A program made the position numbers and the translations under genes. Shown piece after piece: positions 1-5,092 of a DNA stretch of 5,092 nucleotides; position 1 is the first letter of the stretch; every line of letters begins with the position of its first letter. Below the pieces are notes generated by a model. It saw only the letters and a list, made by a program, of their open reading frames with translations. It was not told the origin of the DNA and did no database searches. This stretch comes from Bacteroidota bacterium (GTDB lineage: Bacteria > Bacteroidota > Bacteroidia > Chitinophagales > LD1). Location of the stretch: NCBI GenBank assembly GCA_023428205.1, contig JAEYZB010000226.1, positions 1 to 5,092 of the forward strand. The letters run 5' to 3'.

Positions 1-857
1 TTTGTCAAAACAACAATCGGAATTTTCAAATCAAGTGGTTCGTCTATGGTTTTATAGCTGGCGTTAGCTTCGGCTATTTTTCCGCGCATAACGGTTACCA
101 GCTGATTTTTAGGGATGAAAAGATTTACAATTTTTACTGCTTCTTGTAACACTCCGCCCGGATTTTCGCGTAAATCCAAAATGAGCGATTTCATTTCCGG
201 GTTTTTATTGCGCAGATTTTCAAATGCGGCACGCACATCTTTTCCGGCATTCGGGTTGAAAATTTTCAAACTGATAAACCCGGTTTCTTTATTCAGCATT
301 CCATAAAAAGGCACATTGGTTTCGTGAAACTCTTCGCGTTTGAGTGAAAGGGTTTTTTCATTTCCGTCAAACGGTTTGATTTTCAATTTCAATTCACTTC
401 CTGTTTCGCCTTTTAGTGCCTGACTAACCTCGTCTCCATTTTTCCCCAAAACAGATTTATCATTAATCGCAATAATTTTGTCTCCCACCCGAATGCCCGC
501 TTTGTCGGCAGAAAGCCCTTTCATGATTTCGGTAATTACGGGAACACTGTCGTACATATCGTATTGAATACCGATGCCCGTAATTTTTTCTGATTCGTTG
601 ATGCGTGAATTTTCTATTTGTGCTCCGGTATAAAAATTTGTATACGGGTCGAGTTGGCGCAACATCCCATCAATAAATGTTTTCATCAACGTTGATGGTT
701 CGGGTTCGTCCACATACAAATTATTCACTTCTTTGAATAGCGCACTGAAAACCTCTATTTGTTTTGATAATTCAAAAAACGGACTGCCGCTTGTGGCACT
801 GCCCAAAAGCAGTACCGTAAATGCGCCAACTATTATTAATCCTCCTCGTTTTTTCAT
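1..857 (-). CDS. S41 C-terminal processing peptidase, second paralogue (C-terminus cut by window edge)
   Basis: Only the first 285 residues are inside the window. The protein starts with a basic N-terminus and a hydrophobic signal or anchor stretch (about residues 6-23), so the enzyme domain should be periplasmic. A helical region with the motif LDPYTNF (69-75) follows, then a PDZ domain (about 92-175, with GIRVGDKIIAIND at 121-133), then the start of the S41 protease core, with NVPFYGML (181-188) and DLRENPGG (228-235). By alignment with the neighbouring paralogue, the sequence stops a few residues before the GGSAS serine motif, so catalytic competence cannot be judged here. S41 peptidases use a Ser-Lys dyad to cleave near the C-termini of exported proteins, with the PDZ domain binding the substrate tail. 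The ATG at 857 lies 13 bp after the stop of the upstream peptidase and is preceded by a purine-rich leader (GGACGAAAAGGGT), which points to co-transcription. Family assignment is secure; the substrate is unknown. Confidence 0.93.
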   Translation of the reverse strand, partial: MKKRGGLIIVGAFTVLLLGSATSGSPFFELSKQIEVFSALFKEVNNLYVDEPEPSTLMKTFIDGMLRQLDPYTNFYTGAQIENSRINESEKITGIGIQYDMYDSVPVITEIMKGLSADKAGIRVGDKIIAINDKSVLGKNGDEVSQALKGETGSELKLKIKPFDGNEKTLSLKREEFHETNVPFYGMLNKETGFISLKIFNPNAGKDVRAAFENLRNKNPEMKSLILDLRENPGGVLQEAVKIVNLFIPKNQLVTVMRGKIAEANASYKTIDEPLDLKIPIVVLT

Positions 858-870
858 ACCCTTTTCGTCC

Positions 871-2538
871 TTATTTTTTCGCCTGCAATATCGACTGCCG
901 TGCTGTTGCATTTTTCAAAATATCTATTGCGTTCAGCACATCACTATCTTCCTGAATGGTAGATTCGATACGTCCTGCACCAAGATAATAATGGGCACAG
1001 ATTTCCTGTTCCAACAATTGTTTTATTTCTTTTTTGTTCTTCTCCCAATCTTTTTGTTTGTCTTTTTCCAAGCGCTGTTTCATGGAGTTGTATTCGGCTT
1101 CAAATGCAGCAAACTTGTTCTCTTTTTGTGCCGTTGTTTTCAACTCTTCCAATAGTTTTTCACTTCGTGTTTCGTATTTGAAATCAGATTGTGCGCTTGT
1201 ATATTTTATGAAATCATTGTATTCCGCATCGCTGACCGCAAAATTTTTTGCCTGTGGAATGGCTTCGTGAGTAGCGCGATATTTCATGGCATATTCAAAG
1301 AATAGGTTTTGTGTGTAAAGCGCAATCACTATTGACGCAGCAGTATCTTCTTTGGTTTTGATGTCGGGGTCAATACCCACTCCGTCATACACTGTGCGTC
1401 CGCCTTTGGTTTTGAACGCTACTTTCAGCGAATCTGCCTTGCGCTCTGCGTGCCCGTCCTTTTTGTCGGCATAGTTGATTGACTGAATACAACGCCCCGA
1501 AGGGATATAGTATTTTGCAGTAGTAACTTTCAGTTTCGCATTGTACGGAAGCGAGTGGGTGGACTGCACCAATCCTTTGCCGTATGTGCGTTGGCCAACT
1601 ATCACGGCACGGTCTAAATCTTGCATAGAGCCGGCCACTATTTCAGCCGCAGAAGCAGAACCTCCGTCCGCTAAAATGGCAAGCGGAATTTTTGTGTCCA
1701 CGGCATCGTTCAGTGTTTTGTATTCCCTGTTCTGCTCTTCAACACGTCCGCGGGTGTTTACGATAGGCGTGTTTTTCCCTACAAAACAATTCGCCACATT
1801 AATCGCTTCATTCAGCAGCCCTCCGGGGTTTCCGCGTAAATCAAATACAATGCCTTTCGCTTTGTGTTTACTGATGAGAGAAACGAGTGCATTGTGAACT
1901 TCCGTTCCTGCGCGATCGGTAAATCCATTCAAACGAATGTAGCCGATGCTGTCTTTCAACATTCCGTAAAACGGCACATTTTTGATTTTGATTTCTTCGC
2001 GCGGAAATGAAAATGTGATTTCTTTTTCTGAGCCGTCTGCTTGCAGCCGTGCCACTTTCATGGTTACGACCGTTCCTGCTTTGCCACGAAGCATTTTGCT
2101 GACTTCATCGGAATTGCTTTTCTGCACCGACTTGCCGTCCACAATCAACAATTTATCGCCCGGGCGCAAACCCGCTTTTGCCGCAGGACAGTCTTCGTAT
2201 GGATCGGTGATAATTACCGAGCCTTTTCGTGCGCCAATCAGTGCGCCAATTCCACCATAACGCCCGGTAGTTTGCTGGCGATATTCTTGAATGTCATCTT
2301 CGGGAATGAAATCCGTGTATGGGTCAAGCGAAGAATTCATTTCGTATATGCCCGCACCGATTAGTTGCTCCGGATTCAGCGTGTCCACATAATAAATATT
2401 CAGTTCGCGGTAGAGCGTAGCGAAAATATCCAACTGCTTAGTGATTTCAAAAAATGAAACAGGTGGTAACGCGGCCGAACCTAATAGCAACACTCCAACG
2501 ATTCCTAGCGCCCAATGTTTAAACTTCCAATTCTTCAT
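871..2538 (-). CDS. S41 family C-terminal processing peptidase (CtpA/Prc-like), complete
   Basis: This is a 555-residue periplasmic serine protease, counted from the ATG at 2538. Order of parts: a hydrophobic signal or anchor (about 8-30), a helical region with LDPYTDF (71-77), a PDZ domain (about 93-180, with GLRPGDKLLIVDG at 123-135), and the S41 core with DLRGNPGG (233-240). The serine motif GGSASAAE places the nucleophile at Ser296; Lys321 in TYGKG lies 25 residues further on, the spacing known for the Ser-Lys dyad of this family. YYIPSGRCIQ and DGVGIDPD follow, also family hallmarks. A charged, probably helical or coiled C-terminal region of about 150 residues completes the protein, as in long Bacteroidota members. 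The frame is open up to an ATG at 2583, but those 15 extra residues are encoded by a dispersed repeat and sit in front of a normal signal sequence, so 2538 is preferred. It is first in an operon with a paralogue. All key residues are present, so it is probably active; its substrate is unknown. Confidence 0.95.
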   Translation of the reverse strand: MKNWKFKHWALGIVGVLLLGSAALPPVSFFEITKQLDIFATLYRELNIYYVDTLNPEQLIGAGIYEMNSSLDPYTDFIPEDDIQEYRQQTTGRYGGIGALIGARKGSVIITDPYEDCPAAKAGLRPGDKLLIVDGKSVQKSNSDEVSKMLRGKAGTVVTMKVARLQADGSEKEITFSFPREEIKIKNVPFYGMLKDSIGYIRLNGFTDRAGTEVHNALVSLISKHKAKGIVFDLRGNPGGLLNEAINVANCFVGKNTPIVNTRGRVEEQNREYKTLNDAVDTKIPLAILADGGSASAAEIVAGSMQDLDRAVIVGQRTYGKGLVQSTHSLPYNAKLKVTTAKYYIPSGRCIQSINYADKKDGHAERKADSLKVAFKTKGGRTVYDGVGIDPDIKTKEDTAASIVIALYTQNLFFEYAMKYRATHEAIPQAKNFAVSDAEYNDFIKYTSAQSDFKYETRSEKLLEELKTTAQKENKFAAFEAEYNSMKQRLEKDKQKDWEKNKKEIKQLLEQEICAHYYLGAGRIESTIQEDSDVLNAIDILKNATARQSILQAKK

Positions 2539-2548
2539 AATGTCCGTT

Positions 2549-2580
2549 TCGTCATTGCGAGCGCAAAGAGACCATCTCTT
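2549..2580. repeat. Copy of the dispersed GTCATTGCGAG-type intergenic repeat, with hairpin
   Basis: The stretch begins with CGTCATTGCGAGCGCAAAGA and ends in a perfect 6-bp inverted repeat, AAGAGA (2566-2571) and TCTCTT (2575-2580), around a CCA loop. From general knowledge, sequences of the type GTCATTGCGAG...GAAGCAATCTC occur as interspersed intergenic repeats in many bacterial genomes. This copy matches the first half well, and its end could be a variant of the 'atctc' half. It lies directly upstream of the peptidase start and would be transcribed as part of that leader. Only one copy is visible here, so the assignment rests on recall, not on copies within the window. Confidence 0.55.
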
Positions 2581-2600
2581 CATTTTTTAAAGGGAATTTC

Positions 2601-2637
2601 TCAGTCGCAAAGACGAGTTTGTTCACCACCAAACATA
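2601..2637. repeat. Possible degenerate copy of a second dispersed repeat (GCAAAGACG ... TTCACCAC)
   Basis: The block reads TCGCAAAGACGAG, then TTTG, then TTCACCACCAAAC. It resembles the family of intergenic repeats built from phrases such as 'cgcaaagacgcaaag' and 'ttcaccacaaagacac' seen in many bacterial genomes. That resemblance is from memory and the match is partial. It also shares the 8-mer CGCAAAGA with the repeat next to it (2562-2569 and 2606-2613). No coding signal overlaps it on either strand. Confidence 0.3.
2630..2637 (-). promoter_or_regulatory. Weak candidate -7 box for the S41 peptidase operon
   Basis: On the minus strand this reads TATGTTTG, a match to the Bacteroidota -7 consensus TAnnTTTG. 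No TTG/TTTG element is found 17-23 nt upstream, which weakens the call. If used, transcription would start near 2625 and the leader of roughly 85 nt would carry both repeat blocks before the ATG at 2538. Confidence 0.22.
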
Positions 2638-2703
2638 TAAATAAAAGCGAAACCCTGTTGATTTTTGAAAATTTAATAGAAGAAAAGAGTGCTTTGTCAG
2701 GAT

Positions 2704-2731
2704 TTTGTCATATTCCGTTAATTTACTTTTG
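2704..2731 (+). promoter_or_regulatory. Candidate Bacteroidota-type promoter for the TolB-like gene
   Basis: A TTTG at 2704-2707 precedes TACTTTTG at 2724-2731, which fits the -7 consensus TAnnTTTG exactly. The 16-nt spacer is slightly shorter than the usual 17-23 nt of this phylum's promoters. Initiation would fall near 2736, giving a leader of about 40 nt ending in an A-rich tract (2763-2770) in place of a Shine-Dalgarno sequence. A second, imperfect -7-like box, TACTTTCG (2749-2756), lies 17 nt after the TTTG of the first box and could be an alternative. Confidence 0.45.
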
Positions 2732-2777
2732 TCGCAAAACGAAAAAGATACTTTCGCCCTGCAAAAAAAATCACATT

Positions 2778-3827
2778 ATGAAGTACTTTAGTTCTCTATT
2801 TCTGACAATTATTTCTTTTTCGATTTCGGCTCAGGTGGACGAATCGAAACACCTTAAAAACATTACTCAACTTACTTTCGGGGGAGATAATGCCGAAGCA
2901 TATTTCAGTTTTGACGGCAAAAACCTGAGCTGTCAAATCACGAATCCGAAATGGGATATTCCTTGCGATCAGATTTTTGATATTGATATAGCAAAAGCCT
3001 CTAATGACAGCACATATCGTCCAAATCTTATCAGCACGGGGAAAGGCCGAACAACCTGCTCGTATTATATGCCCGACAACGAACACATTTTATATGCTTC
3101 TACCCACTTAGGCAGCGAGGCCTGTCCTCCGGTGCCGGCTCCGCGTGCCGACCATAAATACCTTTGGGCGATTTATCCCGAATTTGACATTTTTGTGGCT
3201 GACAAAAAAGGAAATGTCGTAAAACAATTGACGAATACCGCAGGTTACGATGCAGAAGCAACGGTTTCTCCTGACGGCAAAAAAATAGTGTTCACTTCTA
3301 CACGAAGTGGCGACCTAGAACTATACACAATGGATATTGACGGCAGCAACCTGAAGCAAATTACGTTTCAATTGGGATATGACGGAGGCGCCTTTTTCTC
3401 TCCTGACAGCAAACGCTTAGTGTTCCGCTCTTCCCGCCCGAAAAGCGATGCGGAAATAAAAGAGTACACGGACTTATTGGCGCAAGGATTGGTGATGCCG
3501 ACTGACATGGAAATTTATACCGTAAATGTAGATGGTACCGATTTGAAACAAGTAACGAACTTAGGAAAAGCAAACTGGGCACCTTTCTATACTCCGTCAG
3601 GAAACAAAATTGTTTTCTCCTCTAATCACGCCTCAAAGCGCGGCTACGATTTCCAACTTTATAGCATCAACACAGACGGCACAGGCTTGGAACAAATCAC
3701 CAGCGAAAGCATTTTCAATGCGTTTCCGATGTTTTCGCCTGATGGCAAGAAATTGGTGTGGTCTTCTAACCGCAACAACGGTGGCACACGTGACACCAAC
3801 TTGTTTATCGCTGATTGGATAGAGTAA
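2778..3827 (+). CDS. Secreted TolB-like PD40 beta-propeller protein
   Basis: This is a 349-residue exported protein. Residues 1-18 form a signal peptide (MKYF, a hydrophobic run, then SISA before Gln19), so the mature chain is periplasmic or secreted. The rest is a chain of PD40/TolB-type repeats, each with a SPDGKKIVF-like core followed by a D-L-Y-xx-D-xDG-xx-L-xQ-(I/V)T strand. Six can be placed at about 30-70, 85-140, 148-188, 193-251, 256-300 and 306-346, consistent with one closed six-bladed propeller. Inserts occur in blade 2 (about 110-130, with CPPVPAPR) and blade 4 (about 219-243). Four cysteines (52, 63, 94, 116), all in the N-terminal third, could form disulphides. The N-terminal domain of true TolB is absent and no tol or pal genes are nearby, so this is not the Tol-Pal component; it may be a binding or scaffold protein. 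An ATG at 2619 would bury the signal peptide behind 53 residues and is rejected. No catalytic motif is seen. Confidence 0.9.
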   Translation: MKYFSSLFLTIISFSISAQVDESKHLKNITQLTFGGDNAEAYFSFDGKNLSCQITNPKWDIPCDQIFDIDIAKASNDSTYRPNLISTGKGRTTCSYYMPDNEHILYASTHLGSEACPPVPAPRADHKYLWAIYPEFDIFVADKKGNVVKQLTNTAGYDAEATVSPDGKKIVFTSTRSGDLELYTMDIDGSNLKQITFQLGYDGGAFFSPDSKRLVFRSSRPKSDAEIKEYTDLLAQGLVMPTDMEIYTVNVDGTDLKQVTNLGKANWAPFYTPSGNKIVFSSNHASKRGYDFQLYSINTDGTGLEQITSESIFNAFPMFSPDGKKLVWSSNRNNGGTRDTNLFIADWIE

Positions 3828-3829
3828 GA

Positions 3830-4039
3830 TTACAGGCGGGGAATCGCTTTGTGCGCTCCGTCACAAATCGGCATCTTTTGGCTCATGCCGCAACGACAAA
3901 TAGAAATGCGACCGGAAATCTGCTGCTCTTTTCCTTCTTCGTCTATCAAAATAAAATTGCCATTTATAGCTACGGCTCCGTGTGGTTTAATTGTCACGAT
4001 TACGGGTTCGTCTTTAGGGGAAATTAACTGCTCTTCCAT
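3830..4039 (-). CDS. CDGSH-type [2Fe-2S] iron-sulfur domain protein
   Basis: This small 69-residue protein has no signal peptide or membrane segment, so it is expected in the cytosol. Residues 48-63 read CRCGMSQKMPICDGAH, a full match to the CDGSH pattern C-x-C-x2-S-x3-P-x-C-D-G-A-H. The [2Fe-2S] cluster ligands would be Cys48, Cys50, Cys59 and His63 (three Cys, one His, as in mitoNEET). The N-terminal part (about 10-45), including GNFILIDEEGKE, looks like the beta-strand region that precedes the motif in single-domain bacterial members. The family binds a redox-active, acid-labile cluster; physiological roles in bacteria are poorly defined. It ends only 2 bp from the stop of the converging propeller gene, and starts 18 bp after the stop of the glycosyltransferase gene on the same strand, so the two may be co-transcribed. 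There is no Shine-Dalgarno sequence; the 18-nt gap contains a -7-like box instead. Confidence 0.93.
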   Translation of the reverse strand: MEEQLISPKDEPVIVTIKPHGAVAINGNFILIDEEGKEQQISGRISICRCGMSQKMPICDGAHKAIPRL

Positions 4040-4043
4040 GTCG

Positions 4044-4051
4044 CAAAAATA
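4044..4051 (-). promoter_or_regulatory. Candidate -7 box immediately before the CDGSH gene
   Basis: Read on the minus strand this is TATTTTTG, an exact TAnnTTTG match, ending only 4 nt before the ATG at 4039. A TTTG lies upstream at 4079-4076, inside the end of the glycosyltransferase gene, but the 24-nt spacer is slightly long. If functional, the transcript would begin at or next to the start codon and be leaderless or nearly so. T-rich gaps can give such matches by chance. Confidence 0.3.
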
Positions 4052-4057
4052 GCCGAA

Positions 4058-5092
4058 TTACTGATATGGATACGGCAAAATTAAAATCGAAGCATCTTTT
4101 GTGAGTGTTGGCGGAATTCGGTTTTCAAACACCGCTATACGATATCCTTTGTTTTTGATTTGTTGAATATTTTCAGCAGAAATACTGTATCCATAAGAAG
4201 GAAGTCCGGTGAAAAACATACATTCTACCTCATCAAAGTTTTGAAATCCAATAACGGCCGTATTTGAGGGTAGATGTTGGGCTGCAATTTTTTTATAGGA
4301 CAACGTGTTTTGTGTTTTTGCAAAATTGATTCTGCTTCCCCAAGAATCTTCTGTCAAGGAATGGTCAAATTTCATTTGGGGATAATTGAAGTTAATAACC
4401 AATATCGCAGGAATGAACAACACATAAGCCCATTTAAATTTTATATGAATTATCTTTAATGATTCCACTATGGAAACTACTGCAAATGCCATAAAAAGGA
4501 ACATTAGTGGCATTACCACCATAATGTAGGACGCGATCTTGGTTTCAGCAAGCGTGAAAAAGGCATATGTGGAAACTATCATTATCAAAATTGGCACCGT
4601 CAATCGGAGTTTGAAATTGCGAAACACCGCCAAAGCCATTCCGATGAAAATAAGTGATTGCAGCAGGTTAAAATCCTTCTTCAGCCGATTGATATAAAAC
4701 CAAGTTTCTGCGCTATGCCCTTCAACAACTTCCCAGAAATGCTTTTGGTTATACGCCCACTCATATAAAAATATTGTCGGAAATTTTATGTAGGAATAAA
4801 GTTGCCATGGCAGAAAAACACACAGGGAAATCAGGATTGCGACAAATAAATGTTTCGATAGATTTCTTTTGTTTTTTACGTATTCCATCAAAGCAAAAAG
4901 ACCCAGCCCTTCAATGGCAAGTAAGCCCACATCCAATTTATTCAGCATAGCGCAGCCGACAAAAAAACCAATCAACAACGCATACCTCCCGCTTGGTTTC
5001 AACATATACTCCGCCAAAGCCCATGAAGAAAGTGTGACATAAAACATAAATGCCACATCATTATGATCCATTCCAATAATGCCATCAATATG
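4058..5092 (-). CDS. Membrane glycosyltransferase, GT39/ArnT-like superfamily (N-terminus cut by window edge)
   Basis: The frame is open from the right edge, so the first visible residue (His, codon 5092-5090) is internal and the Met at 5071 is not a start. About 344 residues are visible; the N-terminal part, normally holding the first membrane helices and the catalytic loop with an acidic residue, is missing. Counting from the Met at 5071, about seven or eight hydrophobic helices lie between residues 5 and 228. Motifs match polyprenyl-phosphate-sugar-dependent transferases: DHND before a helix (2-5), G-x3-G-x-A-x-L-x-K (35-45), LPWQLY (87-92), EGHSAETWFYI (117-127) and ETKIASYIMVVMPL (176-189), which resembles the 'TKLPxYxLPxxP' segment of ArnT-type enzymes. 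A roughly 100-residue C-terminal tail is probably periplasmic. The family moves a sugar from a lipid carrier to lipid A, protein or another glycan on the outer face of the inner membrane; acceptor and sugar cannot be read here. It is followed 18 bp downstream by the CDGSH gene. Confidence 0.85.
   Translation of the reverse strand, partial: HIDGIIGMDHNDVAFMFYVTLSSWALAEYMLKPSGRYALLIGFFVGCAMLNKLDVGLLAIEGLGLFALMEYVKNKRNLSKHLFVAILISLCVFLPWQLYSYIKFPTIFLYEWAYNQKHFWEVVEGHSAETWFYINRLKKDFNLLQSLIFIGMALAVFRNFKLRLTVPILIMIVSTYAFFTLAETKIASYIMVVMPLMFLFMAFAVVSIVESLKIIHIKFKWAYVLFIPAILVINFNYPQMKFDHSLTEDSWGSRINFAKTQNTLSYKKIAAQHLPSNTAVIGFQNFDEVECMFFTGLPSYGYSISAENIQQIKNKGYRIAVFENRIPPTLTKDASILILPYPYQ

Noticed and set aside
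733..1155. 140-codon plus-strand open frame, and similar plus-strand frames within 1-2364
   Set aside because: They lie antisense to the S41 peptidase genes, have Phe/Leu/Ser-rich low-complexity translations and no recognisable family; they are shadows of A-rich coding sequence on the other strand.
2549..2640. CRISPR array or attachment site
   Set aside because: There is only a short 8-mer shared between two blocks, with no regular repeat-spacer pattern and no integrase or cas gene in the window.
2619..2777. 53-residue N-terminal extension of the TolB-like protein from an ATG at 2619
   Set aside because: It would run through the repeat-like block and the candidate promoter and bury a normal signal peptide that starts at 2778.
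2778..3827. Assignment of the propeller as true TolB of the Tol-Pal system
   Set aside because: The TolB N-terminal domain is missing and there are no tolA, tolQ, tolR or pal genes nearby; only the PD40 propeller is shared.
3848..3867. Inverted repeat TTTGTG/CACAAA as a terminator for the propeller gene
   Set aside because: The stem is only 6 bp with an 8-nt loop, there is no T-tract, and it lies over codons around the iron-ligand CDGAH motif of the CDGSH gene, which explain the sequence.
5069..5071. Met at 5071 as the start of the glycosyltransferase
   Set aside because: The frame stays open to the window edge (seven further codons), and starting here would omit the N-terminal membrane helices and catalytic loop of the family.

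Overview
The window looks like chromosomal DNA from a member of the Bacteroidota. The evidence is its moderate-to-low GC content, A-rich translation leaders with almost no Shine-Dalgarno sequence, -7 boxes of the TAnnTTTG type, and the gene content: a tandem pair of S41 C-terminal processing peptidases, an exported TolB-like propeller protein and a CDGSH iron-sulfur protein. The genus cannot be fixed from this sequence.

Layout. Positions 1-2538 (minus strand) carry two consecutive, clearly paralogous S41 peptidases 13 bp apart, almost certainly one operon. The upstream gene (2538-871) is complete. The downstream gene (857 to the left edge) is cut off just before its catalytic serine. Positions 2539-2777 are a divergent intergenic region. 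It holds what looks like a copy of the dispersed 'GTCATTGCGAG' repeat with a small hairpin, then a second GCAAAGACG/TTCACCAC-like block, then a candidate promoter reading right. Positions 2778-3827 (plus) encode a secreted, six-bladed TolB/PD40-type beta-propeller. It meets, tail to tail with a 2-bp gap, a minus-strand pair: a 69-residue CDGSH [2Fe-2S] protein (4039-3830), and upstream of it an integral-membrane glycosyltransferase of the GT39/ArnT-like superfamily, whose N-terminus lies beyond the right edge (4058-5092).

How the genes work together. Most products act at or outside the cytoplasmic membrane: the processing peptidases in the periplasm, the propeller in the periplasm or secreted, and the glycosyltransferase in the inner membrane using a lipid-linked sugar. 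The CDGSH protein is the cytosolic exception. No shared pathway is evident beyond envelope location.

I see no CRISPR array, tRNA, rRNA, insertion sequence, toxin-antitoxin or defence system, and nothing that amounts to a clearly new system. The points most worth a second look are the composite repeat between the divergent genes, the false N-terminal extension it creates, and a possible near-leaderless promoter for the CDGSH gene.
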